Part shown: in pieces, positions 51,942 through 60,496 of the stretch | Numbering within the stretch: the first letter of the stretch is position 1 | How the letters are laid out: every line of letters begins with the position of its first letter | The notes under the pieces: generated by a model | What the model was told of the DNA's origin: nothing | Database searches by the model: none | The model's input: the letters and a program-made list of their open reading frames with translations, nothing else | Assembly (NCBI RefSeq): GCF_051380735.1 | Contig: NZ_JBNYXQ010000013.1 | Location: forward strand, 1-64,000 | From: Janthinobacterium sp051380735 | GTDB lineage: Bacteria; Pseudomonadota; Gammaproteobacteria; Burkholderiales; Burkholderiaceae_D | Reading direction: 5' to 3' | DNA length: 64,000 nucleotides | Program-made: the position numbers and the translations under genes

Positions 51942-54667
51942 GCGTCGCCTCCCATCAGGGCCTGTTGCCGGGTGCCGGGCGTGAGCGCTGAAGCCAACGG
52001 CGCTTCGGCCGCCACCACCGCGATCAACTGGCGTATCTCCGGCACGCAGGAACCGCAATTGCCGCCCGCCTTGACGCAGGCCGTTACCTGTCCGGTGGTG
52101 GTCAGGTTGTCCTTGCGGATGGCGTCGCAGATCGTGTTGCGGCCCACGCCAAAGCACGAGCACACGGTGGGGCCGGCATCCGCGCCCTTGCTGATCGGCT
52201 GGCCCAGCAGCACGCCAGCGCGATCGACCCCGTCGAGCTGCGCGTGCGCGAACAGGCCGGCGAGCCAGGCGCGCGACGGCAGGTCCGGGCGTGGCGATAC
52301 ATACACGCATTGCGCGATGCGTCCCTCTTCCAGATGCACCGCGCGATACACACCCGCGCTGGCGTCGGCATAATCGAGCCAGTCGGCCTCCGTATCGGTC
52401 ACGCCCAGCAAGCTGCGGGCCCAGGTGGCCAACTCGTCGATGCGAGTTCGCCCGGCCAGCTCATAGCGCAGGAATTGCTCGCCCTGCACGCGCGTCCAGT
52501 GCGCCACGCCGTCCAGTGCCAAAGGCGTGCGGCTCAATACAAACGCATGCCAGTGCACGCGGAACTGCTCGATGCGGACCGGCGTATGCTTGAATTCCGG
52601 CTCGCCCGAGACCGGATCGACCACCGGGTTGACGACAGCGCCCACGCGCGCGTCGGACGCATTGGCGTCGCTCCAGTGGATAGGCACGAAAACCTGGCCG
52701 CGCGCGATGCCGCCGCCATGCACCACGCGCGCCACCATCGCACCCCAGCAGCTGGTGATGCGCGCCAGCTCGCCTTCGCGCACGCTGTACAGAAGCGCGT
52801 CCTGCGGGTGGATGTCGATAAACGATTCGGCGATATGGCCGGACAATCTGGCCGCCTTGCCGGTGCGCGTCATGGTGTGCCACTGGTCGCGCACCCTGCC
52901 CGTATTGAGCACCAGCGGGAAATCCTCGTCCGGCAGGTTCTGTGGCGCGCGCGGTACGGTGGCAATAAAGCGCGCACGGCCGTCGGGATAGGCAAAGCGG
53001 GCGTCGCCGAACAACCGTGCCTGGCCCCGTGGCCATTGCTGCGGCAGCAAAGCGTCGTATTGCGCCGCAGTCAGCCCTGCCAGATCCGACAGATTGAACA
53101 GGCGCGCCAGCTCGCCCTCGTTGCGGAAGCTGGACAAGCGCGCGTGTTCGTCGAAAATCTGTTGCGGCGAGGTGAAACCGAAACCGTCGTAACCCATGCG
53201 CGTGGCCACCTGGCACAACACCTGCCAGTCGGCGCGTGCCTCGCCCGGCGCCGGCAAAAAGGCGCGCTGGCGCGAGATGCGGCGCTCGGAATTGGTCACC
53301 GTGCCATCTTTTTCGCCCCAGCCCAAGGCCGGCAGCAGCACATCGGCACAGGCATTGGTATCGGCTTGCGCGCTCATATCGGACACCACCACCAGCTCGC
53401 ACTTGCCCAGCGCGCGGCGCACCTGGTCGGCTTCGGGCATGCTGACCAGCGGATTGGTGGCGATGATCCATACCGCTTTTACCTTGCCCGCCTCGATCGC
53501 CTGGAACAGTTCGACTGCTTTCAGACCGGGCTTGTCGGCGATGCGTGGCGCGTCCCAGAACGTCTGCACGGCTTCGCGGTGCAATGGTTTGTCGAGCTCA
53601 AGGTGGGCCGCCAGCATATTGGCCAGGCCGCCCACTTCGCGCCCGCCCATGGCGTTCGGCTGGCCTGTCAGCGAAAACGGCCCCATGCCCGGCTGGCCGA
53701 TACGTCCCGTCGCCAGGTGGCAGTTGATGATGCTGTTGACCTTGTCGGTGCCGCTCGCGGACTGGTTCACGCCCATTGAAAAAGCCGTGACGACCTTGCG
53801 CGTGGCGGCAAAGTCGCGGTAGAACGCCAGCAGCGCCTGCGGATCGACCTTGCAGATTTTCGCCACCTGCAAGGGATCGGAGCAATCGACATGGGCAGCG
53901 GCCAGCGCTTCATCAAGGCCATTGCTGTGGCGCGTGACGAAATCGTCGGCGATCATGCCTTCCCTGGCCAGATGGCACAGCAGGCCGTTGAACAGCCACA
54001 CGTCGGTGCCCGGTTTGACGGGCAGGTGCAGGTCGGCCAGCTCGCAGGTGGCGGTGCGGCGCGGGTCGATCACCACCAGTTTCATTTCCGGCCGGGTTTC
54101 CTTGATGCGCGCGATGCGCTGGAACAAAATCGGGTGGCACCAGGCCGTGTTCGAGCCCACCAGCACCACCATGTCGGCCAGTTCCAGGTCTTCATAGCAG
54201 CCCGGCACGATATCTTCGCCGAACGCACGCTTGTGGCCGGCCACCGCCGACGACATGCACAGGCGCGAATTGGTGTCGATATTGGCGCTGCCGACATAGC
54301 CTTTCATGAATTTATTGGCGATGTAATAGTCTTCCGTCAGCAACTGGCCCGAGACATACAGGGCCACCGCATCGGGCCCGTGTTGGTCGACAATCGCGCG
54401 CAGGCCACCGGCAACCTTGTCCAGCGCCTGGTCCCATGACACGCGAACAAGTGCACCGTCCTGGCGCACCTGCGGGTAAAGCAGGCGCTGGTCGAGATCG
54501 ACGGTGTCACCGAGGGCCGAGCCTTTCACGCACAGGCGGCCCAGGTTGGCCGGGTGGCTGGCGTCACCGGCGATGCGAATCGCACCATCGGGCAAGCGGG
54601 TCGCATCGACGCCGCAGCCGACGCCGCAATACGGGCAAGTGGTTTTAACTGGCGTACAAGTCGTCAT
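51938..54667 (-). CDS. nasA: Assimilatory nitrate reductase catalytic subunit with fused [2Fe-2S] domain
   Basis: A 909-residue molybdenum-bis-MGD enzyme that reduces nitrate to nitrite in the cytosol. The N-terminal [4Fe-4S] ligands are Cys11, 14, 18 and 46. The molybdopterin oxidoreductase core and the C-terminal dinucleotide-binding domain (LVLNTGRVRDQWHTMTRTG) follow. The last about 75 residues are a BFD-type [2Fe-2S] domain (VCSCFGVGRNTI, then GGNCGSCVPEI). There is no Tat signal, as expected for an assimilatory enzyme. I chose ATG 54667; the long upstream frame lies inside the neighbouring gene. It is the last gene of the operon. Confidence 0.95.
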   Translation of the reverse strand: MTTCTPVKTTCPYCGVGCGVDATRLPDGAIRIAGDASHPANLGRLCVKGSALGDTVDLDQRLLYPQVRQDGALVRVSWDQALDKVAGGLRAIVDQHGPDAVALYVSGQLLTEDYYIANKFMKGYVGSANIDTNSRLCMSSAVAGHKRAFGEDIVPGCYEDLELADMVVLVGSNTAWCHPILFQRIARIKETRPEMKLVVIDPRRTATCELADLHLPVKPGTDVWLFNGLLCHLAREGMIADDFVTRHSNGLDEALAAAHVDCSDPLQVAKICKVDPQALLAFYRDFAATRKVVTAFSMGVNQSASGTDKVNSIINCHLATGRIGQPGMGPFSLTGQPNAMGGREVGGLANMLAAHLELDKPLHREAVQTFWDAPRIADKPGLKAVELFQAIEAGKVKAVWIIATNPLVSMPEADQVRRALGKCELVVVSDMSAQADTNACADVLLPALGWGEKDGTVTNSERRISRQRAFLPAPGEARADWQVLCQVATRMGYDGFGFTSPQQIFDEHARLSSFRNEGELARLFNLSDLAGLTAAQYDALLPQQWPRGQARLFGDARFAYPDGRARFIATVPRAPQNLPDEDFPLVLNTGRVRDQWHTMTRTGKAARLSGHIAESFIDIHPQDALLYSVREGELARITSCWGAMVARVVHGGGIARGQVFVPIHWSDANASDARVGAVVNPVVDPVSGEPEFKHTPVRIEQFRVHWHAFVLSRTPLALDGVAHWTRVQGEQFLRYELAGRTRIDELATWARSLLGVTDTEADWLDYADASAGVYRAVHLEEGRIAQCVYVSPRPDLPSRAWLAGLFAHAQLDGVDRAGVLLGQPISKGADAGPTVCSCFGVGRNTICDAIRKDNLTTTGQVTACVKAGGNCGSCVPEIRQLIAVVAAEAPLASALTPGTRQQALMGGDA

Positions 54668-54678
54668 GGGGTTTCCAG

Positions 54679-55917
54679 TCAGGCGGCCAGGTCGCACAGC
54701 GCCTGGCCAAACAATAGGCGCGAGCGCAAGCGGCTGATATCGCTGCGTTTCTGTATCAGGTCGAAATACCAAGGGCCGTCCTGCACGTCGCCATACAGCA
54801 CGGCGCCAGCCAGGCGCTTGCCCTGCACTACCAGGCGTTTGTAAACGCCGCGGCGCGGGTCGCGCAGCACCAGGTCTTCGCTGCCTTCGCCGCCGATAAT
54901 GTCGCCGGCCGAATACAGGTCGATGCCGGTGACTTTCAGTTTCGTCGCGCTGGCCTGCTGCACATAGCGGCGGTGGCCTGCGCCGGCCAGGTGGGCGCCG
55001 CAGACGCGCGCCTGCTCCCAGATCGGCGCCACCAGGCCGAAGGTGGCGCGGCGATGCTGCACGCATTCGCCAACAGCATACACGCGCGGATCATAGCTTT
55101 GCAGGCAGTCGTCAACCACGATTGCGCGCTCGCAGTGCAGGCCGGCGTCCCTGGCCAGCGCGATATTGGGCCGCACGCCGGCCGTCATTACCACCAGGTC
55201 GGCAGGGATGCTGCTGCCGTCGGCAAAGCGCACGCCCTGCACCCGCTTGGTACCGAAAATTTCCGCCGTCTGTGCCTGCATCAGAAAACGCAGGCCGCGC
55301 GCTTCGAGCGCCGTTTTCAGCAGCATCGACGCCGGTGCATCGAGCTGCTGGTTCATCAGGCTGCCACTCATGTGCACCACGGTGACTTCCATGCCCTGGC
55401 GCTGCAGGCCGTTGGCCGCCTCCAGCCCCAGCAGGCCGCCGCCGATCACCACCGCGTGGCGGTGCTCGCGCGCCGCGCGCAGCATGGTGTCGACGTCGTC
55501 GATATCGCGAAAGCCGATCACGCCTGGCAGTTCGTGGCCCGGCACCGGCACGATAAACGGCGTCGATCCGGTCGCCAGCAGCAGCCGGTCATAAGCCACC
55601 TTGATTCCCGACTGCGATTGCACCGTGCGCGCCTTGCGGTCGATGCGCACCACCGGGTCGCCCGCATGCAGGGTGATGCCGTTCTGCGCATACCATGCGC
55701 GCGTATGCAGCATGATGTCGTCGACCGTTTTTTCGCCGGCCAGCACCGGCGAGAGCAAAATGCGGTTGTAATTGCCGTGCGGCTCGGCGCCGAACACGGT
55801 GATGTCGTACAGGTCGGGCGCCAGTTTCAGCAACTCCTCCACCGTGCGCATGCCGGCCATGCCGTTGCCGACCACCACCAGCGATGGTCGGGCTCCGGCG
55901 GCCACAGTGGTGTTCAC
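54679..55917 (-). CDS. NAD(P)/FAD-dependent oxidoreductase, likely electron donor to NasA
   Basis: A 412-residue flavoprotein with two Rossmann folds: FAD in VVVGNGMAGMRTVEELL and NAD(P)H in AVVIGGGLLGLEAANGL, plus YAVGECVQHR as the FAD ring contact. It is homologous to the N-terminal half of NirB, but without BFD or siroheme domains. It most likely passes electrons from NADH to the [2Fe-2S] end of NasA. The start is GTG 55917, overlapping the nirD stop as GTGA. It lies 11 bp before nasA. Confidence 0.88.
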   Translation of the reverse strand: MNTTVAAGARPSLVVVGNGMAGMRTVEELLKLAPDLYDITVFGAEPHGNYNRILLSPVLAGEKTVDDIMLHTRAWYAQNGITLHAGDPVVRIDRKARTVQSQSGIKVAYDRLLLATGSTPFIVPVPGHELPGVIGFRDIDDVDTMLRAAREHRHAVVIGGGLLGLEAANGLQRQGMEVTVVHMSGSLMNQQLDAPASMLLKTALEARGLRFLMQAQTAEIFGTKRVQGVRFADGSSIPADLVVMTAGVRPNIALARDAGLHCERAIVVDDCLQSYDPRVYAVGECVQHRRATFGLVAPIWEQARVCGAHLAGAGHRRYVQQASATKLKVTGIDLYSAGDIIGGEGSEDLVLRDPRRGVYKRLVVQGKRLAGAVLYGDVQDGPWYFDLIQKRSDISRLRSRLLFGQALCDLAA

Positions 55918-56276
55918 AGCGCCACCCACACCATGCCGCCGAACACGCGCGTCGGCCAGGCAGCCACCGAATGTTCGGGCGCTTCGATGCATTCGCCCGT
56001 GTGCAGGTCGAAGTGCTGCTTGTAGATCGGCGAGGCGACCACGATGCGCTCCCCCAAACTGCCCACCAGGCCGCGCGACAGCACCGAGGCGCCCGCGTTC
56101 GGGTCGACATTGTCGATGGCGAAAATTTTAGGGCTGGCGTCGCCGACGCGGAACACGGCCACGTGGCGGCCTTTCAACAGGGCGCACACGCCCGTGTCGG
56201 GCACAATGTCGTCGAGCTGGCAGATGGCCATCCAGTTGTCGGCGCTGGCGCCGGAAAGTTCGTTAATCGCGTTCAT
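55914..56276 (-). CDS. nirD: Nitrite reductase (NADH) small subunit
   Basis: A 120-residue Rieske-fold protein (DNWMAICQLDDIVPDTGVCA, then YKQHFDLHTGEC). As in other NirD proteins, the Cys-His cluster ligands are missing, so it carries no iron-sulfur centre and supports NirB structurally. It lies 3 bp after nirB and is translationally coupled to the FAD reductase gene. Confidence 0.94.
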   Translation of the reverse strand: MNAINELSGASADNWMAICQLDDIVPDTGVCALLKGRHVAVFRVGDASPKIFAIDNVDPNAGASVLSRGLVGSLGERIVVASPIYKQHFDLHTGECIEAPEHSVAAWPTRVFGGMVWVAL

Positions 56277-56279
56277 GGT

Positions 56280-58838
56280 TCAAGCCTCCACTGCAAGGAT
56301 GGGTATCACGGTACTGCGGCGTTCAAGCTCGGTGGCAGGACGGATCTGGCCGCGCTCAAGGGCAAACACCACGTTTTCATCGTTCTTGTCGCTGTTGACG
56401 AAATGGCGGAAGCGCTGGCGTACTTGCGGGTCGCTGACCGCCACTTTCCACTCGCAGGCATAGGTGTCGACCACATGCTGCATGTCCGCTTCCAGCTCCA
56501 GCGCCAGGCCCAGGCTGTCGTCGATGATCACGCGTTTCAGGTAATCGAGGCCGCCTTCGAGATTGTCGCGCCACACGCTGGTGCGCTGCAGGCGGTCGGC
56601 CGTGCGCACATAAAACATCAAAAAACGGTCGACATAGCGCACCAGCGTGGCTTCGTCGAGATCGGAGGCGATCAGTTCGGCGTGGCGCGGCTTCATGCCG
56701 CCATTGCCGCACACGTACAGGTTCCAGCCTTTTTCGGTAGCGATCAGGCCGACGTCCTTGCCTTGCGCTTCCGCGCATTCGCGGGTGCAGCCGGACACGC
56801 CAAACTTGATCTTGTGCGGCGTGCGCAGGCCCTTGTAGCGGTTTTCCAGTTCAATTGCAAAGCCCACGCTGTCGGCCACGCCATAGCGGCACCAGGTGGA
56901 GCCGACGCACGATTTGACCGTGCGCAGCGACTTGCCGTAGGCATGGCCCGACTCAAAACCGGCCGCGATCAGCTCTTCCCATATTGCCGGCAGTTGATCG
57001 ACGCGCGCGCCGAACAGGTCGACCCGCTGGCCGCCCGTGATCTTCGTGTACAGGCCGTATTTTTTCGCCACCGTGCCCACCGCGATCAGGCCATCGGCCG
57101 TCACCTCGCCGCCAGCCATGCGCGGCACCACGGAATAAGTGCCGTCCTTCTGGATATTGCCCAGGAAGTAGTCGTTACTGTCCTGCAGGCTGGCATGCAC
57201 GGGGGTGAGCACGAAATCGTTCCAGCAAGAGGCCAGGATATTGGCCGCCAGGGGCTTGCACACGTCGCAACCGAGGCCATGGCCGTGCGTCGCCAGCAGC
57301 TCGCCGAAGTTGCGGATCTTGCCGACCCGCACCAGGTGGTGCAGCTCCTGGCGCGTGTAGGCAAAGTGTTCGCAGACATGGTTGTTGACCGCCATGCCCT
57401 GCTTCTTCATTTCGGCCTTCATGATCTGCGTCACCAGCGGCACGCAACCACCGCAGGCCGTCCCCGCGCACGTAGCACTTTTCAGGGCGGCTATGGTGGT
57501 GGCACCGTCAGCCACCGCTGCGCACAGCGCACCTTTCGATACATCATTGCACGAACAGATCTGTGCGCCATCGGGCAAGGCATCCACCCCCAGGCCCGCC
57601 TTTTGCTGGCCGTCGGCCTGGGGCAGGATCAGGAACTCGGGTGACTCGGGCAGCTCGATTTTATTGAGCATCATCTGCAACAGCGTGCCGTATTCGCTGG
57701 CGTCGCCCACCATCACGCCGCCGAGCAGGTATTTGCCGCAGTCGGACACGACGATCTTCTTGTAGATCTGCTTGCGCTCGTCCATGAACTGGTAGGAGCG
57801 GCTGCCCGGCGCATTGCCATGCGGGTCGCCCAGGCTGGCCACGTCCACGCCCATCAGCTTCAGTTTGGTGCTCATGTCGGCGCCCTTGAACGACGCTTCG
57901 CCCTCCTCCTGCAGCACATGGCGCGCCGCGATGCGGGCCATTTCGTAGCCGGGCGCCACCAGGCCGAAAATCAGGCCGCCCCACAGTGCGCATTCGCCGA
58001 TGGCATAGATGTCCGGGTCGGACGTGACGCAGCTGTCATCGATGGCGATGCCGCCGCGCGGCCCCACTTCCAGGCCACAGGCGCGCGCCAGTTCGTCGCG
58101 CGGGCGGATGCCGGCCGAGAAGACAATCATGTCCGCCTCCAGATGGCTGCCGTCGGCAAACTGCATGCGGTGCGTGGCGTGTTCGCCATCGACGATGGCC
58201 AGCGTGTTCTTTTGCGTGTGGACCGTCACGCCCAGCTCTTCGATCTTGCGGCGCAAGACGCGCGCGCCGCCTTCATCGACCTGCACCGCCATCAGGCGCG
58301 GCGCGAACTCCACCACATGGGTGTCGAGTTTCAGGTCGCGCAGCGCCTTCGCGCATTCGAGGCCCAGCAAGCCGCCGCCGATCACCACCCCGGTCTTCGA
58401 CTTGCCACCCCAGGCCAGCATGGCTTCCAGGTCTTCGATGGTACGGTAGACAAAGCAGCCATCGCGGTCCTTGCCCGGCAGCGGCGGCACGAACGGTGTC
58501 GAGCCGGTGGCAAATACCAGCTTGTCGTAGGGCAGGATTTCGCCGGTGCTGACCGTCACCGTCTTGGCCGCCCGGTCGACCGCGATGGCGCGGGCATTGA
58601 GTTTCAACGCCACGTTGCCTTGGTCGAAAAAGCCGGGCGCCACCAGCGACAGGTCGTCGGCCGATTTGCCACTGAAAAACTCGGACAGATGCACGCGGTC
58701 GTAGGCCGGGCGCGGCTCTTCGCACAATACCGTCACAGACAAGCGGGTATTGTTTTCCAGCGCCAGGCGTTCAAGGAATTTATGCCCGACCATGCCATGG
58801 CCCAGGACGACGATTTTCAGGGGCTTGTTCATCTTCAT
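56280..58838 (-). CDS. nirB: Nitrite reductase (NADH) large subunit
   Basis: An 852-residue cytosolic siroheme enzyme that reduces nitrite to ammonium with NADH. Domains in order: FAD/NAD oxidoreductase (VVLGHGMVGHKFLE, VVIGGGLLGLECA), BFD-like [2Fe-2S] domain (ICSCNDVSKGAL, GTACGGCVP), a second Cys-containing segment (GLGCDVCKP), then the nitrite/sulfite reductase half with the [4Fe-4S]-siroheme ligands in CVGSTWCRYG and GCTRECAEAQGKD. I chose ATG 58838 with GAGGAG 6 nt upstream. It follows narK by 10 bp in the nitrate operon. Confidence 0.96.
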   Translation of the reverse strand: MKMNKPLKIVVLGHGMVGHKFLERLALENNTRLSVTVLCEEPRPAYDRVHLSEFFSGKSADDLSLVAPGFFDQGNVALKLNARAIAVDRAAKTVTVSTGEILPYDKLVFATGSTPFVPPLPGKDRDGCFVYRTIEDLEAMLAWGGKSKTGVVIGGGLLGLECAKALRDLKLDTHVVEFAPRLMAVQVDEGGARVLRRKIEELGVTVHTQKNTLAIVDGEHATHRMQFADGSHLEADMIVFSAGIRPRDELARACGLEVGPRGGIAIDDSCVTSDPDIYAIGECALWGGLIFGLVAPGYEMARIAARHVLQEEGEASFKGADMSTKLKLMGVDVASLGDPHGNAPGSRSYQFMDERKQIYKKIVVSDCGKYLLGGVMVGDASEYGTLLQMMLNKIELPESPEFLILPQADGQQKAGLGVDALPDGAQICSCNDVSKGALCAAVADGATTIAALKSATCAGTACGGCVPLVTQIMKAEMKKQGMAVNNHVCEHFAYTRQELHHLVRVGKIRNFGELLATHGHGLGCDVCKPLAANILASCWNDFVLTPVHASLQDSNDYFLGNIQKDGTYSVVPRMAGGEVTADGLIAVGTVAKKYGLYTKITGGQRVDLFGARVDQLPAIWEELIAAGFESGHAYGKSLRTVKSCVGSTWCRYGVADSVGFAIELENRYKGLRTPHKIKFGVSGCTRECAEAQGKDVGLIATEKGWNLYVCGNGGMKPRHAELIASDLDEATLVRYVDRFLMFYVRTADRLQRTSVWRDNLEGGLDYLKRVIIDDSLGLALELEADMQHVVDTYACEWKVAVSDPQVRQRFRHFVNSDKNDENVVFALERGQIRPATELERRSTVIPILAVEA

Positions 58839-58848
58839 CTTCTTCTCC

Positions 58849-60156
58849 TCAGGCCGCAGCCATGGTCGATTCCAAACCCTCGCGTGTAAAACGCACGGCA
58901 ATCGCACACAGCGCCGACACCACCACCAGCACGCTCAGGATGATCAAGGTCTGGCGGATATCGCCCGTGCCCTTCATCAGGAAACCGGCAGCGACGGCAC
59001 CGACATTGCCGCCGGCGCCGATAATGCCGGCCACGCCGCCGAGCGCACGGCTGTCGATAAATGGCACCAGCGCGTAGGTGGCGCCGCAAGCCATATGGGT
59101 GAACAGGCCAAACACCAGCATCGCGATCACGGCAAAGGTGACGCTGTCGACCTTGGCAAACCACAGCAGGCCCACGCCTTCGCCTATCATCAGCATGAAC
59201 AGCAGGGTGACGCGGCTATTGAGGTTGCCGCGCAGCGCCAGCTTGTCGGACAGCCAGCCACCGAGGGCGCGGGCAAACAGCGCCAGCAAACCGAAGCTGC
59301 CGGCGGCCAGGCCGGCGGATTTGAGCGACAGGCCAAAATGGTCGACGTAATAAACAGCAGCGATATTGTGGATAAAGATTTCAATGCCGAAGCAGGCGCC
59401 GTAGGTCACGAACAGCAGCCACACGCGGTAGTTGGCGCTGGCCGCCTTGAAGCTGGCCCAGCCGCCGGCCTGACCATGTCCGGCCTTTCCTCCTTCAACG
59501 GCGATGCCGGCCTTGCGCATGTCTGCGTAATTTCCTTGCGGGCAGTCCTGCGTAAAGCGCCAGTACAGGGCGGCCATCACCAGCATCAGCACGCCCGGCA
59601 CCAGCAGGGCCACGCGCCAGCCCAGCGATTCGGACACCCCCAGCATCACCAATGCGCCCAGCATCAAAGGCATCAGCGCCTGCGCCGCCCCACCACCCGC
59701 ATTGCCCCAGCCGGCGGCGGCGGCATTGGCCGTGCCGACCACGCGCGGCGCGAACATCACCGAGGTGTGATATTGGGTGATCACAAAACTGGCGCCCACC
59801 GCACCGATGCCGAGGCGGAAGAACAGAAAACTTTCATAGCTTTGCGAGGCAGCCACGCCCAGCACGGGAATCGCGCCCAGCAGCAGCAAGCCGGTATAGG
59901 TCTTGCGCGGACCGTAGCGGTCGCACATGGGGCCGACGATCAGGCGCACCAGGATGGTAATGGCGACGGCAGCGATATTGATATTGGCCACTTGCGCCAG
60001 CGACAGGCCGAACTCGCCCTTGATGATGGGCATCAATGGCGCGCAGGCGAACCAGGCGAAAAAGCAGACAAAGAACGCCATCCACGTCAGGTGGAAGGCG
60101 CGCATGGGTGGCGTGGCGAGGGAGAAGAGCGTGATGCTGGTAGCTTTGCTGGCCAT
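58849..60156 (-). CDS. narK: MFS nitrate/nitrite transporter
   Basis: A 435-residue transporter of the NarK/NasA group in the major facilitator superfamily with 12 predicted helices. It shows the nitrate-signature glycine-rich helices (AAAAGWGNAGGGAAQALMP and GVAGIIGAGGNVGAVAAGFL) and an Arg in helix 2 (ILVRLIVGPMCDRYGPRK). It brings nitrate in for the NasA/NirBD pathway. It is the first gene of the operon, and its leader carries the sigma-54 promoter, hexaloop hairpins and terminator described separately. Confidence 0.94.
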   Translation of the reverse strand: MASKATSITLFSLATPPMRAFHLTWMAFFVCFFAWFACAPLMPIIKGEFGLSLAQVANINIAAVAITILVRLIVGPMCDRYGPRKTYTGLLLLGAIPVLGVAASQSYESFLFFRLGIGAVGASFVITQYHTSVMFAPRVVGTANAAAAGWGNAGGGAAQALMPLMLGALVMLGVSESLGWRVALLVPGVLMLVMAALYWRFTQDCPQGNYADMRKAGIAVEGGKAGHGQAGGWASFKAASANYRVWLLFVTYGACFGIEIFIHNIAAVYYVDHFGLSLKSAGLAAGSFGLLALFARALGGWLSDKLALRGNLNSRVTLLFMLMIGEGVGLLWFAKVDSVTFAVIAMLVFGLFTHMACGATYALVPFIDSRALGGVAGIIGAGGNVGAVAAGFLMKGTGDIRQTLIILSVLVVVSALCAIAVRFTREGLESTMAAA

Positions 60157-60181
60157 GATTATTCCCGAAGTATCCCGTTAG

Positions 60182-60240
60182 AAAAACAAAAACGGCGCCC
60201 GCTCCCACCGATCATGAAATCAGTTTGAGCGGACGCCGTT
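60182..60240 (-). terminator. Intrinsic terminator (attenuator) in the narK leader
   Basis: On the minus strand a 12-bp stem with one G-U pair (CGGCGTCCGCTC at 60227-60238 with GAGCGGGCGCCG at 60193-60204), a 22-nt loop, then TTTTT-G-TTTTT. It lies just 25 bp before the narK ATG, so it must act as a regulated attenuator. Its 5' arm overlaps the third hexaloop hairpin. Confidence 0.88.
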
Positions 60241-60295
60241 GTCCATGGTGGCCCGTCGTTGGACCGTTGTTTGTTCAGGGGATCGCCGTTGATCC
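60231..60295 (-). promoter_or_regulatory. Triple hexaloop RNA motif, probable ANTAR (NasT/NasR) antitermination target
   Basis: Three hairpins follow each other in the narK leader. H1 (60280-60295): GGATC-AACGGC-GATCC. H2 (60250-60265): GGTCC-AACGAC-GGGCC. H3 (60231-60244): GGAC-AACGGC-GTCC. Each loop has six nucleotides with A at position 1 and G at position 4, the known recognition pattern of ANTAR-domain antiterminators such as NasT and NasR. H3 uses bases of the terminator's 5' arm, so stabilising H3 would block termination and let narK be transcribed. Confidence 0.82.
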
Positions 60296-60308
60296 GTTCC
60301 TTTTCTCT

Positions 60309-60324
60309 AGCAAGCGCCGTGCCA
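60309..60324 (-). promoter_or_regulatory. Sigma-54 (RpoN) promoter of the nitrate operon
   Basis: TGGCACGGCGCTTGCT on the minus strand matches the sigma-54 consensus TGGCACG-N4-TTGCW at every defined base, with GG and GC 10 bp apart. The predicted start is about 60298, three bases before hairpin H1, so the RNA motif begins right at the 5' end. Confidence 0.9.
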
Positions 60325-60406
60325 GCTTGTAAACGGGCGATAACCGGGGTGTGCGCGCCATATGCAGGGCGTTTTCTCCCTGTCACGGTTTATCGCGGTG
60401 CAGCAC

Positions 60407-60423
60407 TGCCACTTCATGGTGCA
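60407..60423. promoter_or_regulatory. Candidate NtrC enhancer site
   Basis: TGCCACTTCATGGTGCA matches 12 of 17 bases of the enterobacterial glnA NtrC site; the right half CATGGTGC is perfect. It lies about 110-125 bp upstream of the predicted sigma-54 start, a normal enhancer distance. The left half is poor, so it is tentative. Confidence 0.4.
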
Positions 60424-60496
60424 GGAAAAGAAAAATGAACCGAAACATTGCAGGAATTGTCCAAATACCATCTGTGTCAGTCGGATGGAGGCGATC

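Noticed and set aside
60362..60496. N-terminal extension of the CehA-type protein
   Set aside because: It would cover the NtrC-like site and hide the signal peptide; GGAGG sits just before ATG 60497.
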